NCBI GenBank assembly: GCA_017466325.1
Contig: JAFTUK010000005.1
Span: 86,227-150,226 of the forward strand
Reading direction: 5' to 3'
Length of the DNA: 64,000 bases
Origin: Bacteroidaceae bacterium
GTDB lineage: Bacteria > Bacteroidota > Bacteroidia > Bacteroidales > Bacteroidaceae
Part shown: piece after piece, positions 32,392-41,631 of the stretch
How positions within the stretch are numbered: position 1 is the first letter of the stretch
Layout of the letters: the number at the start of each line of letters is the position of its first letter
The notes under the pieces: model-generated
Told to the model about the DNA's origin: nothing
Databases searched by the model: none
Seen by the model: only the letters and a program-made list of their open reading frames with translations
Made by a program: the position numbers and the translations under genes

Positions 32392-33219
32392 ATGGCTACA
32401 AAGAAATTCAAGTGCGAGTTGTGTGGTTATATCCACGAAGGTGACAAGGCTCCAGCCACATGCCCCAAGTGCGGTGCCAGTGCTGACGCTTTCACCGAGA
32501 TTGTTGAGGCTGGTGCCGAGGCTCCTGCCAAGAAGAAGGGTCTGGACACAAGCAGCAACACATACACTATCATCTACGCTTCTGTGATGGTAATCATCGT
32601 AGCGTTCCTGCTTGCCTTCATCTCCAGTGTACTGAAGCCCACTCAGGATGCCAACGTAGAGAACGATACCAAGGGCCAGATTCTCACTTCCCTGAATATC
32701 GACATCAATGCCCCTGGCTTCAGCGTTGCTGACGAGTTCAAGAACGTTCAGGATATGCTCTGGAACGGTACCGAACTGGTTCCCTATGATGGCAAGTTCC
32801 TGTCTTCTTACGGTTCTGCCATCAAGGCTGGCGAACTGCATGTGTTCGTTGCTCAGGCTGAGGGCGAGACAAAGTACGTCCTGCCCGTTACCGGTCGTGG
32901 TCTTTGGGGTGGCCTTTGGGGTTACATTGCCCTCAATGCCGACAAGAAGACCGTTTATGGTACATATTTCTACCATGAGAGCGAGACCGCCGGCTTGGGC
33001 GCACGTATCGGCGAGCGTTGGTTCCAGGAACAGTTCAACGGCAAGCCTGTCTTTGCAGGCGAGAACACCGAGGCCGTAGCCCTGAAGGTTGTCAAGGCCG
33101 GTGCTTCCAAGGCTGAGAACGAGATCGACGGCGTTACCGGTGCTACCCTAACCAGCGTTGGCGTGTCTGACATGGTTCAGGACGGCCTCAGTGTTTACCT
33201 AAGTTTCATTAACAACTAA
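32392..33219 (+). CDS. nqrC: NqrC with an N-terminal rubredoxin-like domain
   Basis: Residues 56-275 are ordinary NqrC: one membrane helix (TIIYASVMVIIVAFLLAFIS, about 59-78) and a periplasmic FMN domain with DGVTGATLTS, whose Thr at about 252 carries covalent FMN. Residues 1-35 are extra: KCELCGYIHEGDKAPATCPK plus CGA, with Cys at 8, 11, 24 and 27. This is the two-knuckle fold of rubrerythrin-type rubredoxins, which bind Fe (or Zn). An Ala/Lys linker (about 38-50) joins them. NqrC normally starts just before the helix. The ATG at 32392 lies 12 bases after nqrB, and no internal ATG precedes the helix, so the fusion is genuine in this sequence. The extra domain would face the cytoplasm. Confidence 0.93.
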   Translation: MATKKFKCELCGYIHEGDKAPATCPKCGASADAFTEIVEAGAEAPAKKKGLDTSSNTYTIIYASVMVIIVAFLLAFISSVLKPTQDANVENDTKGQILTSLNIDINAPGFSVADEFKNVQDMLWNGTELVPYDGKFLSSYGSAIKAGELHVFVAQAEGETKYVLPVTGRGLWGGLWGYIALNADKKTVYGTYFYHESETAGLGARIGERWFQEQFNGKPVFAGENTEAVALKVVKAGASKAENEIDGVTGATLTSVGVSDMVQDGLSVYLSFINN

Positions 33220-33236
33220 TCAAAAGAGAACGCAAT

Positions 33237-33872
33237 ATGAGTAAATTGTTTTCCGAGGAGAACCGCGCTGCGTTCTCCAAGCCGCTGAACCTCGACAATC
33301 CTGTGGTCATCCAGGTGTTGGGTATCTGTTCGGCTTTGGCCGTGACATCTCAGCTCAAGCCCGCCATTGTGATGGGTCTTAGCGTTACGGTCATTACGGC
33401 ATTTGCCAATGTGATTATCTCACTGCTTCGCAAGACAATTCCCAACCGCATACGTATCATCGTTCAGCTGGTGGTGGTTGCCGCTCTGGTTACCATCGTA
33501 AGCCAGCTGCTCAAGGCATACGTTTATGATGTCAGCGTGCAGTTGAGCGTTTATGTAGGTTTGATTATCACCAACTGTATCCTCATGGGCCGCCTCGAGG
33601 CTTTCGCCATGCAGAACTCTCCCTGGCCTTCATTGCTGGACGGTATCGGCAACGGCCTCGGCTATGCATGGGTACTGATCGTAGTAGGTTTCGTTCGCGA
33701 GCTCTTCGGCTTCGGCACCCTGCTCGGCTTCCAGATTATCCCTGAGAGCTGGTATGTGGAGAACGGCGGTTGGTATATGAACAACGGTATGATGGTTATG
33801 CCTGCCATGTCTCTGATTATCGTAGGTTGTGTAATCTGGGCTCACCGCTCATTAAACAAGGAGGAGAAGTAA
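33237..33872 (+). CDS. nqrD: Na+-translocating NADH:quinone reductase subunit D
   Basis: The 211-residue six-helix membrane protein is a member of the NqrD/RnfE family ([40 protein letters not shown]). Together with NqrE it holds the membrane-embedded iron-sulfur centre; the Cys in ITNCILMGR is the ligand type. One base separates its stop from nqrE. Confidence 0.95.
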   Translation: MSKLFSEENRAAFSKPLNLDNPVVIQVLGICSALAVTSQLKPAIVMGLSVTVITAFANVIISLLRKTIPNRIRIIVQLVVVAALVTIVSQLLKAYVYDVSVQLSVYVGLIITNCILMGRLEAFAMQNSPWPSLLDGIGNGLGYAWVLIVVGFVRELFGFGTLLGFQIIPESWYVENGGWYMNNGMMVMPAMSLIIVGCVIWAHRSLNKEEK

Positions 33873-33873
33873 T

Positions 33874-34500
33874 ATGGAACACATGATTAGTCTTTTCGTC
33901 CGCAGTATCTTTGTGGACAACATGATCTTCGCTTTCTTCCTGGGTATGTGCTCATACTTGGCCGTTTCCAAGAACGTGAAGACTGCTCTGGGTCTGGGTG
34001 TTGCCGTAACCTTCGTGCTGCTCGTCACCGTCCCCGTCGACTATCTGTTGCAGACCAAGGTTCTCGGTCCCGACTGTCTCGTTGAGGGTGTCGACCTCAG
34101 TTTCCTCGCCTTCATCCTGTTCATTGCCGTCATTGCCGGTATCGTGCAGTTGGTGGAGATGATCGTGGAGCGTTTCAGCCCCTCTCTGTATGCCTCTCTG
34201 GGTATCTTCCTTCCCCTGATTGCCGTTAACTGCGCCATCATGGGTGCCAGCCTGTTCATGCAGCAGCGCATCGGCATGGAGCCCACCAACTCTCAGTACA
34301 TCGGTTCTGTGGGCGATGCAGTGGCATACGCACTGGGTAGCGGTATCGGTTGGCTGCTGGCCATCGTAGGTCTGGCTGCTATCCGCGAGAAGATGGCTTA
34401 CACCGATGTGCCCAAGCCCCTGCAGGGTCTCGGCATCACTTTCATCACCGTAGGTCTGATGGCTCTTGCCTTCATGTGCTTCAGCGGTTTGAACATCTAA
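33874..34500 (+). CDS. nqrE: Na+-translocating NADH:quinone reductase subunit E
   Basis: The 208-residue membrane protein is the inverted-topology partner of Nqr[21 protein letters not shown] opens it, and [14 protein letters not shown] and [16 protein letters not shown] carry the Cys residues that, with NqrD, bind the intramembrane iron centre. Translation is probably coupled to nqrD. A purine-rich stretch before nqrF (AGGAGG at about 34506) is a stronger than usual ribosome site for this phylum. Confidence 0.95.
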   Translation: MEHMISLFVRSIFVDNMIFAFFLGMCSYLAVSKNVKTALGLGVAVTFVLLVTVPVDYLLQTKVLGPDCLVEGVDLSFLAFILFIAVIAGIVQLVEMIVERFSPSLYASLGIFLPLIAVNCAIMGASLFMQQRIGMEPTNSQYIGSVGDAVAYALGSGIGWLLAIVGLAAIREKMAYTDVPKPLQGLGITFITVGLMALAFMCFSGLNI

Positions 34501-34519
34501 TACAAAGGAGGATATACAA

Positions 34520-35794
34520 ATGAATACAAATTTGATATTATGCAGCATAGCAGTATTCCTGGTAATCATCCTTGTGTTGGTTATCATCCTGCTTGTTGCC
34601 AAGAAGTACTTGTCGCCCAGCGGCAATGTTACTATTACCATCAATGGCAAGGACAAGGTTTCCGTTCCTCAGGGCGGTTCTCTGCTCAGCACCATGTCCG
34701 AGCAGGGCATCTTCCTGCCCAGCGCTTGTGGCGGTAAGGGTTCTTGCGGCCAGTGCAAGGTGCAGGTTCCTGCCGGCGGTGGTGAGATTCTGGACAGCGA
34801 GAAGGGCCACTTCACCCGTAAGCAGGTGAAGGAGAACTGGCGCCTGGGCTGTCAGTGCAAGGTTAAGAGCGACATGGAAATCAAGGTTGACGACTCTGTA
34901 ATGGGCGTTAAGGAATGGGAGTGCACCGTTATCGGTAATCGCAACGTGGCCACCTTCATCAAGGAGTACAAGGTTGCCCTGCCTCCCGGCGAGCACATGG
35001 ACTTCGAGCCCGGTTCTTATGCACAGATCAAGATACCTGCATTCCAGATCGACTACGACAAGGACTTCGACAAGTCCCTCATCGGCGACACTTATCTGCC
35101 CGCATGGGAGAAGTTCGGCCTGTTCGGCTTGAAGTGCGTCAACGACACACCCACCATCCGTGCATACTCTATGGCCAACTATCCCGACGAGGGTGACATC
35201 ATCACCCTGAACGTGCGTATTGCCACTCCTCCCTTCAAACCCAAGGAGCAGGGTCCCGGCTTTATGGACGTCAATCCCGGTATCGCTTCATCTTACATCT
35301 TCAGCCTGAAGCCCGGCGACAAGGTTGTCATGAGCGGTCCCTATGGTGAGTTCCGTCCCAACTACGACACCGGTCGTGAGATGATTTGGGTTGGTGGTGG
35401 TGCCGGTATGGCTCCCCTGCGTGCTCAGATCATGCACATGCTCAAGACCCGTCAGTGCCGCGACCGCCAGATGCACTATTTCTATGGTGCACGTGCCCTG
35501 GAGGAAATCCCCTTCCTGGACGACTTCCTGGCTCTGGAGAAGGAGTTCGACAACTTCCACTTCCACCTGGCACTGGACCGTCCCGATCCCAAGGCCGATG
35601 CAGCAGGCATCAAGTACACCGCTGGCTTCGTAGCACCCGTTATGGGCGACACCTACCTGAAGCAGCACGAGAGCCCCGAGGATTGCGAGTACTACCTCTG
35701 CGGTCCCCCAATGATGGCCAAGACCGTCCTCGACCTTCTGGACAGCCTCGGTGTGGAGAAGGACATGATCCACTTCGACGACTTCGGCGGATAA
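34520..35794 (+). CDS. nqrF: Na+-translocating NADH:quinone reductase subunit F
   Basis: The 424-residue entry subunit oxidises NADH. It has a membrane anchor (about 4-27), a plant-type 2Fe-2S domain with SACGGKGSCGQCKV and the later Cys in LGCQC (Cys near 70, 76, 79 and 111), an FAD domain (RAYSMANYP) and an NADH-binding domain (GGGAGMAPLRAQI; CGPPMMAKTV). Electrons leave it for the NqrD/E iron centre. It is the last gene of the operon and is followed by a hairpin at 35824-35861. Confidence 0.95.
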   Translation: MNTNLILCSIAVFLVIILVLVIILLVAKKYLSPSGNVTITINGKDKVSVPQGGSLLSTMSEQGIFLPSACGGKGSCGQCKVQVPAGGGEILDSEKGHFTRKQVKENWRLGCQCKVKSDMEIKVDDSVMGVKEWECTVIGNRNVATFIKEYKVALPPGEHMDFEPGSYAQIKIPAFQIDYDKDFDKSLIGDTYLPAWEKFGLFGLKCVNDTPTIRAYSMANYPDEGDIITLNVRIATPPFKPKEQGPGFMDVNPGIASSYIFSLKPGDKVVMSGPYGEFRPNYDTGREMIWVGGGAGMAPLRAQIMHMLKTRQCRDRQMHYFYGARALEEIPFLDDFLALEKEFDNFHFHLALDRPDPKADAAGIKYTAGFVAPVMGDTYLKQHESPEDCEYYLCGPPMMAKTVLDLLDSLGVEKDMIHFDDFGG

Positions 35795-35823
35795 TCTCCT
35801 GCCCACAAGTCAATATACAAACG

Positions 35824-35861
35824 CAAATGCGCCATTGCCCTCTTAGGGTATGGCGCATTTG
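35824..35861 (+). terminator. Terminator of the nqr operon
   Basis: CAAATGCGCCAT pairs with ATGGCGCATTTG (12 bp), with an inner CCCT/AGGG pairing, 29 bases after nqrF. Only a short T-rich tail follows. Confidence 0.65.
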
Positions 35862-36152
35862 TTGTATAACAGCGACAGGTGGAAGCGACTGCTGAATGCC
35901 ACAATGTGTGACAGCGTGATAACGGCTGTCACACAACAGAGAATACAACTGGGATAAGGATGTAGCGTGCTTTATAGTGAAAGTTTGCTATTCTCGTCTT
36001 TTCCAAGAACAAGCAATCATCTAAGGGCACAATAGTTTACCTTTGTTACAATTCTCGCACCAGTGCCGTCATATTTTACTGCCACTTAGGACGGGGAGAG
36101 GGGGTGATGGCTGTAGTTTACTTGAGAAAATTTGTGAGTTTAGGGGATGGCA
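35862..36152. other. Gap between nqrF and engB without a gene
   Basis: No convincing coding frame is present. The stretch contains one more hairpin (TGTGTGACAGC with GCTGTCACACA, about 35905-35935). Both engB and nqrF converge on it, so promoters are not expected, and I see none. Confidence 0.5.
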
Positions 36153-36797
36153 TTATGCTTCTTGTACCATTCCGTTGACTTCGCCTATGTATTGCAGGAG
36201 TTCTTCACGTCCCATGCTGTTTTCGCTGCTGGTGACAAAATGTGGTGGCAGTTCTTCCCACTGCTTGGAGAGTTCCTTGAGGTAATGCTGCACGTTACCT
36301 CCAAGTCGTCCCTTGCTCACTTTGTCTGCCTTGGTGAAAATAATGGCAAAAGGAACTCCGTTTTCTCCAAGCCATTCTATGAACTCTAAATCTATTTTCT
36401 GCGGCTCCAGACGTACGTCAATCAGGAGGAACAGTAATGTCATCTGTTCGCGTTCCAATATATAGGAACTTATCATATGCTCAAAATTCTCCTGATCCTT
36501 TTTGCTTCGCTTGGCGTAGCCATATCCGGGAAGGTCCACTAGATACCATGGTCTGTCTGCAGGAGACGTGGGCATCTTTCCTTCCGGTGCTCTGTTGATG
36601 AGGAAGTGGTTTATGAGTATGGTCTTGCCTGGCGTGGCAGAGGTCTTGGCCAGTTTGTTGTTGTCGGCCAACATGTTTATGAGTGAACTTTTGCCCACGT
36701 TGCTCCTGCCAATGAAGGCATATTCGGGCAGTTCTGCCTTGGGACACTGTTCCACTTTGGCACTGGAAATGAGGTATTCGGCGGTTCTTATGGTCAT
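36153..36797 (-). CDS. engB: Ribosome biogenesis GTPase EngB (YihA/YsxC)
   Basis: The 214-residue GTPase assists late large-subunit assembly. All G motifs are visible: G1 [13 protein letters not shown] (about 29-41), G2 at SATPGKT, G3 [11 protein letters not shown]4 TKADK and G5 VTSSEN. Length is standard. It follows the DUF3078 gene by ten bases on the same strand, so it is likely expressed from the promoter at 38165-38195. Confidence 0.95.
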   Translation of the reverse strand: MTIRTAEYLISSAKVEQCPKAELPEYAFIGRSNVGKSSLINMLADNNKLAKTSATPGKTILINHFLINRAPEGKMPTSPADRPWYLVDLPGYGYAKRSKKDQENFEHMISSYILEREQMTLLFLLIDVRLEPQKIDLEFIEWLGENGVPFAIIFTKADKVSKGRLGGNVQHYLKELSKQWEELPPHFVTSSENSMGREELLQYIGEVNGMVQEA

Positions 36798-36807
36798 GTC
36801 TGTTGGA

Positions 36808-38142
36808 TTACCAGTTGTAGTTAAAGCCTAAGGAGAACCATTCTTTCAGCATGAAATAGCTTCCGTGGTCACTTTTGTATCTTGTACTGCTGTCGTCGAA
36901 CTTGGGATATATGAACAGTCTGGCAGACAGATACTTGTTGATTGTCAGGTTGAAAGTGTTTTCCCATTCAATGTTGGTATAGTCAAAGTTGCTGATCCAG
37001 TACATGCGGCTGTTCCATGACAGGTTTTTGAGAATCTGCCAGTAGGCATTGACGGTAATGCTGGGACCGAAGTTGTGGTAAGCATGATGACCAGCTTCAA
37101 TACCATGTCTTGTTGCCAGGCTGATACGGTCTACATAGCGCATGTTGTAAGAACAGGGTGCCATATATACGTTACCACGGAATTTGTTGTTCTTGGTCGC
37201 GAATTTGTAGTCAAGACCGACAGAAACGGTTAGGTTCAATGGTGAAAGGAAGTCAGTCCTTAGGTTGTCTGAATTATTATCGTACAAAGGGACAATCTGT
37301 GTGTTTGCCTGGATTTGGGTGGTATAGTATAAGGTCTTGTAGGCCTTGTATCCCAACTTTGTGGTAAGGCGAAGGAGGTTGTCAGTGGGTTTCATGGAGT
37401 GGAACTTGTCCGACTCTCCAGTGGTCTGGAAACCGAGTCTAACCTCCAGGCGGTTTTCCCATTGCACATTCTGCTTGTTGTCGTAGTTTGCGTTCAGGGT
37501 AAGCAAACAGAGAAATGCGTAGTTGTTTTCACCGCCTTGGAACCAGTTGTCGGAAAAATAATTCTGTGTGAACTGCAGCGAACCGGAACCGGGGAATTTC
37601 CAGAAGTTGGGCTTGCGTGTTACCAGTTTCACGTTTTCGTCCAACTCTGCCCCAAGGTCCACGTTTACAACCTTGTCTGTAAGTTTGGTTTCGGTGGTCA
37701 GAGAACCGTCTACGTCGGTTCGGATGGTTCCGGAGGCCTGTATTTGATCGTCCGTTTGGGTTATCGTTTCAGGATGACTTACATATATGTTGGACAATGC
37801 ATTGTTGACCATCCACATATACATCAGTTGTGGGTCGGAATAAAATATCTTGCTTTCTGCCGAAAACTGTTGTAGCACGGCAGAGGAATAGAACGTGGGA
37901 GGCATTATCATCCTAATGGTGTAGACGCTTGGTTTCTTCCATGACGAAGGATTGGAAAGTGTTGCTTCACGTTGGTCTGCCAGCAATTGAATCTCTTTGT
38001 GATATAAACCGGCAATAGAGTCTACGCGAAATTCCCATCCGATTTTCTTGATGAGCATGGTGCTGTCTGGATTGGTGTCGTCAAAAGCCAGAGCGGTCAA
38101 TGTCAAGAAAGAGAGGGCAAAAGATAAAATGTATTTGTACAT
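36808..38142 (-). CDS. DUF3078 outer-membrane beta-barrel protein
   Basis: The 444-residue product has a signal peptide ([20 protein letters not shown]). The C-terminal half is a beta-barrel with alternating aromatic strands: [20 protein letters not shown] (the DUF3078 hallmark), [40 protein letters not shown] and the closing strand [11 protein letters not shown] ending in Trp. The N-terminal half has [20 protein letters not shown], common in Prevotella homologues. The function of the family is unknown. A promoter lies at 38165-38195 and engB follows ten bases downstream. Confidence 0.85.
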   Translation of the reverse strand: MYKYILSFALSFLTLTALAFDDTNPDSTMLIKKIGWEFRVDSIAGLYHKEIQLLADQREATLSNPSSWKKPSVYTIRMIMPPTFYSSAVLQQFSAESKIFYSDPQLMYMWMVNNALSNIYVSHPETITQTDDQIQASGTIRTDVDGSLTTETKLTDKVVNVDLGAELDENVKLVTRKPNFWKFPGSGSLQFTQNYFSDNWFQGGENNYAFLCLLTLNANYDNKQNVQWENRLEVRLGFQTTGESDKFHSMKPTDNLLRLTTKLGYKAYKTLYYTTQIQANTQIVPLYDNNSDNLRTDFLSPLNLTVSVGLDYKFATKNNKFRGNVYMAPCSYNMRYVDRISLATRHGIEAGHHAYHNFGPSITVNAYWQILKNLSWNSRMYWISNFDYTNIEWENTFNLTINKYLSARLFIYPKFDDSSTRYKSDHGSYFMLKEWFSLGFNYNW

Positions 38143-38164
38143 GTCTCGTTGTTCTGATAATGCG

Positions 38165-38195
38165 CAAAGTTATATAAATTTGCTGGAATAATCAA
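38165..38195 (-). promoter_or_regulatory. Promoter of the DUF3078-engB unit
   Basis: On the minus strand TTGA (38192-38195), 19 bases, then TAACTTTG (38165-38172), 22 bases before the ATG. Confidence 0.65.
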
Positions 38196-38308
38196 TGATT
38201 TTGGCTGTTTCGTTGATAATAATACGAAAAATGACGTCATAGTGAATATAACACTCCATATATATCCTTTTTTTTGTGGAACAACAAGGCAGGAAACATT
38301 TTTTTTTG

Positions 38309-38316
38309 TATCTTTG
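38309..38316 (+). promoter_or_regulatory. -7 box of tRNA-Thr
   Basis: TATCTTTG, 21 bases before the tRNA 5' end. A run of T precedes it, and no clear -33 TTTG exists at 19 bases. Confidence 0.55.
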
Positions 38317-38337
38317 CAACCGCTTAGAGTTTTTCAG

Positions 38338-38410
<73 letters not shown>

Positions 38411-38417
38411 CAAGGCT

Positions 38418-38464
38418 TATCGGGCAGACACGGGATGCATCCTGGGGTTTGCCCGATATTTTTT
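38418..38464 (+). terminator. Terminator of tRNA-Thr
   Basis: TATCGGGC pairs with GCCCGATA, enclosing a small GGGATGCATCC hairpin, and is followed by TTTTTT. Confidence 0.8.
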
Positions 38465-38475
38465 GTTACGGATTA

Positions 38476-38506
38476 TTGGATAGTGCTTGATTTTTTCCTA
38501 TATTTG
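38476..38506 (+). promoter_or_regulatory. Promoter of malQ
   Basis: TTGG (38476-38479), 19 bases, then TATATTTG (38499-38506), 40 bases before the ATG. Confidence 0.65.
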
Positions 38507-38546
38507 TACGGCATAAACACAGAAAATTCATCGCTATTCCAACGAT

Positions 38547-41291
38547 ATGAAACTTCAATTCAAACTTGAATACGTGACAGCATGGGGACAGGATGTCCGT
38601 GTAGAGATAACGGTAAGGCGCAGGCGTGGTGCAGATTTGATACATGCACACCAACTGAACACCCAGGACGGCATAAACTGGAGTGGGGAAGTGGTCCTTC
38701 ACGAAAAGGAGGCACAATCTTTCAGTTACAGTTACTTCATTGCATCAGGCAACGAAGTTCTCCGCCGCGAATGGTGCGGAGTTCCAAGGACATTCCCCTA
38801 CGAGCAGAGCAAGACCTTCCTGCTCCAGGACTACTGGAAGGAGATCCCCATCCTCAGCCATCTGTATTCTTCGGCCTACAGCCATTGTGTGGCACGTTCC
38901 CTGGCTCAGGACCCCGATATCACATATTACGACCGCACGCTCCTGTTCCGGGTGCAGGCACCCCAGTTGGTGAAAGGCCAGCAGCTGGCCCTGCTGGGCT
39001 CCTTGCCCCAGTTGGGCGAGTGGATGCCGGAACGCGCCATAAGAATGGGCAGGGGAGGTACCCACGAATGGTGTCTGGCGCTGAGCGCAACCGGACTTCA
39101 GTTCCCCTTTGAATACAAATATGTGGTCATAGATGAGAATACCGGCGACCTCATAGCATGGGAAGGGGGAGAGAACCGTATCTCCCCAAAGGTGGAGAAC
39201 TTTGCCCCGGAGGAGTATGGCATGGAGGCATACGCTCCCAATGCCTCCAGAGACAATATGCTCTTGGCTCCGAATACCGTGCAGGTTATCTGGGACCGCC
39301 GCTTGCGCATGGCCGACGAGCATTGGAAAACGGCTGGTGTAGTAATTCCTGTCTTCTCCCTTCGTAGCCAGCACAGTCAGGGAGCAGGCGACTTCGGTGA
39401 CTTGCGCATGCTTGTAGATTGGGCCAACAGAACCGGTATGCGTGTGATACAGTTGTTGCCCATCTACGACACTACCCAGACCTCTACCTGGCGCGATTGC
39501 TATCCCTACAACGCCATCAGCATCTATGCCCTGCATCCTCTCTATCTGGACCTCAGCCAACTGCCCAGTGTTTATGACGAGGCCTTCATGCAAGACTACA
39601 ATCGCGAGCGGGAGGAACTGAATGCCCTGGCCCAGGTTGATTACGAGCGTACCTTCAACATGAAGATGCGATACCTGCACAGATTGTATGAACAGGAAGG
39701 AGAAGCGGTGCTGGCATCACCAGCCTGCAAGGACTTCATGCGCAGGAACGAGGAATGGCTGATATCATACAGCGTGTTCTGCCACCGCAGGGACGAGGAG
39801 GGAACCAGCCACTTCCCCTCATGGCACATACTTTCCGTCTATGACGAGAAGGAGGTGCGTGCCTATGCAATGGAAAAGGGTAGGGAGACAGGCTTCTATA
39901 TATACGTACAATACCTGCTTTCCGCACAACTGTCCGAGGTTACATCCTATGCACGCAGCAACGGAGTCCTGCTCAAGGGAGACATACCCATAGGAATATC
40001 ACCTACCAGCGTGGAGGCATGGACAGAACCGGAATACTTCAACATGCAGGGTTCGGCAGGTGCTCCGCCAGACGATTTCAGCGCGGACGGCCAGAACTGG
40101 GGCTTCCCCACCTACAACTGGAAACGCATGCAGCAGGATGGCAACCGCTGGTGGATAAGGCGTTTTCGCAAGATGGCAGAGTACTTCGATGCATATCGCA
40201 TAGACCATGTCCTGGGTTTCTTCCGTATCTGGGAAATTCCCGTTTCGGCTCGAATCGGACTACTCGGACATTTCGAACCGTGTCTGCCCATGAGCATAGA
40301 GGAGATAGAGCAGGCAGGACTGGAATGGCGCGAGAAGTTCTTTACCACACCTTATATTACGGACCGTTTCCTTCGCTCCCTGCTGAAGGACCAGGCCGAT
40401 GTCGAGGAACTTCGCTCTGCCTTCCTTGAAGCCCAGGGCCCCGACTGGTACAGCCTGCGCGAGGAGTTCGCCACAGAGCAGCAGATATACGGGCACTTCG
40501 GCAATGTGGACGACAATCCACGTGCCCAGACCATCAGGGAAGCATTGTGCAAGATTGTGCAGAACGTTCTCTTCCTGCCCTTGGAGGGAGGTTTCGTGCC
40601 CCGCATTTCTGCACAGAAGACATACATATACGAGTCCCTCTCCTCATCTGAACGTGAGGCGTTCAACCGCATTTACGAGGACTTCTACTACTACAGGCAC
40701 AATGATTTCTGGGGGGCTGAGGCAATGAAGAAACTCCCTGCACTTGTGGAGGCGACACAGATGCTCTGTTGTGCCGAGGACCTGGGAATGGTGCCTGCCT
40801 GCGTGGCTCCTGTGATGAACAGGCTGAGGATTCTCTCCCTGGAGATTCAGGCCATGCCCAAGGATTTCGGAGTGCGCTTCGGACGCCTGGAGAACAATCC
40901 GTACATGTCGGTAGTTACAATATTTACCCACGACATGCCCACCCTGCGCCTTTGGTGGCAGGAGGACGAGGAGCGCCGCCAGCAGTACTTCAACGAAATG
41001 TTGCAGAAGGACGGACGTGCGCCTGAGGTTATGCCGGGCTGGTTGTGCGAGGAGGTTGTGGCGCGCCACCTGTTCTCTCCCTCCATGTTGTGCCTGATTT
41101 CCTTGCAGGACTGGCTTTCCATGGACGAAGAACTGCGTTGCGACAATATAGAACAGGAACGCATCAACGTACCTGCCAATCCCAATCACTATTGGCGTTA
41201 CCGCATGCACCTGACCATAGAGCAACTGATGCAGGCCGATGCCTTCAACGACAAGATACGCATGATGATAGAGCGTGGAGGCCGTGCATGA
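38547..41291 (+). CDS. malQ: 4-alpha-glucanotransferase (GH77, amylomaltase) with two CBM20 domains
   Basis: The 914-residue enzyme transfers alpha-1,4-glucan chains in the cytoplasm, recycling maltodextrins. Two starch-binding CBM20 modules come first (about 1-100 and 125-230; the second shows LALLGSLPQLGEWMPERAIR). The catalytic barrel follows, with the nucleophile Asp in DAYRIDHVLGFFRIWEIP, the acid/base Glu in CCAEDLGMVPA and the third acid in FTHDMPTLRLWW. The N-terminal modules give it the DPE2-like size (900+) rather than the ~500-700 of E. coli MalQ; this form is standard in Bacteroidota. It is monocistronic, with a strong terminator. Confidence 0.95.
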   Translation: MKLQFKLEYVTAWGQDVRVEITVRRRRGADLIHAHQLNTQDGINWSGEVVLHEKEAQSFSYSYFIASGNEVLRREWCGVPRTFPYEQSKTFLLQDYWKEIPILSHLYSSAYSHCVARSLAQDPDITYYDRTLLFRVQAPQLVKGQQLALLGSLPQLGEWMPERAIRMGRGGTHEWCLALSATGLQFPFEYKYVVIDENTGDLIAWEGGENRISPKVENFAPEEYGMEAYAPNASRDNMLLAPNTVQVIWDRRLRMADEHWKTAGVVIPVFSLRSQHSQGAGDFGDLRMLVDWANRTGMRVIQLLPIYDTTQTSTWRDCYPYNAISIYALHPLYLDLSQLPSVYDEAFMQDYNREREELNALAQVDYERTFNMKMRYLHRLYEQEGEAVLASPACKDFMRRNEEWLISYSVFCHRRDEEGTSHFPSWHILSVYDEKEVRAYAMEKGRETGFYIYVQYLLSAQLSEVTSYARSNGVLLKGDIPIGISPTSVEAWTEPEYFNMQGSAGAPPDDFSADGQNWGFPTYNWKRMQQDGNRWWIRRFRKMAEYFDAYRIDHVLGFFRIWEIPVSARIGLLGHFEPCLPMSIEEIEQAGLEWREKFFTTPYITDRFLRSLLKDQADVEELRSAFLEAQGPDWYSLREEFATEQQIYGHFGNVDDNPRAQTIREALCKIVQNVLFLPLEGGFVPRISAQKTYIYESLSSSEREAFNRIYEDFYYYRHNDFWGAEAMKKLPALVEATQMLCCAEDLGMVPACVAPVMNRLRILSLEIQAMPKDFGVRFGRLENNPYMSVVTIFTHDMPTLRLWWQEDEERRQQYFNEMLQKDGRAPEVMPGWLCEEVVARHLFSPSMLCLISLQDWLSMDEELRCDNIEQERINVPANPNHYWRYRMHLTIEQLMQADAFNDKIRMMIERGGRA

Positions 41292-41305
41292 TGGTGAAAC
41301 ATGAC

Positions 41306-41347
41306 AAGAGGCTGTGGTATAATTCATTTATGTCACAGCCTCTTTTT
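41306..41347 (+). terminator. Terminator of malQ
   Basis: AAGAGGCTGTG pairs with CACAGCCTCTT and is followed by TTT, starting 15 bases after the malQ stop. Confidence 0.85.
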
Positions 41348-41356
41348 CGTATAATC

Positions 41357-41518
41357 CCCAATCGGTCATTAGCGTTATGATGATAATAGCCTTTATTTTT
41401 GAACAGATGTTTTACCACTTTGAGGGCGCAATGTGGTTCCATTGTAACCGAGAAGCGACGAAACAGATGACAAAAAGAAGGTTCGTTCGCGCATAACGGT
41501 CTAATGACCGATTGAGGA
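41357..41518. mobile_element. MITE-like element, full copy B
   Basis: It matches copy A (16257-16418) nearly base for base: ATCGGTCATTAGCGTTATGA at the left end, TTTGAGGGCGCAATG and ACCGAGAAGCGACGAAACAG inside. The termini are slightly diverged: CCCAATCGGTCATTAG, and at the right TAATGACCGATTGAGG. It lies between the converging malQ and mutS2 genes and is non-coding. Confidence 0.8.
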
Positions 41519-41631
41519 TAATCGATTTGGGATTATGGTAATTGGCGCGGATTGTATTGAAAAGCCTCTTCCTTAAAGATAAGGTATACTTCGGTTATGT
41601 GTGTTGTCTGGGGAGGACTAAAGGAGGTTGC

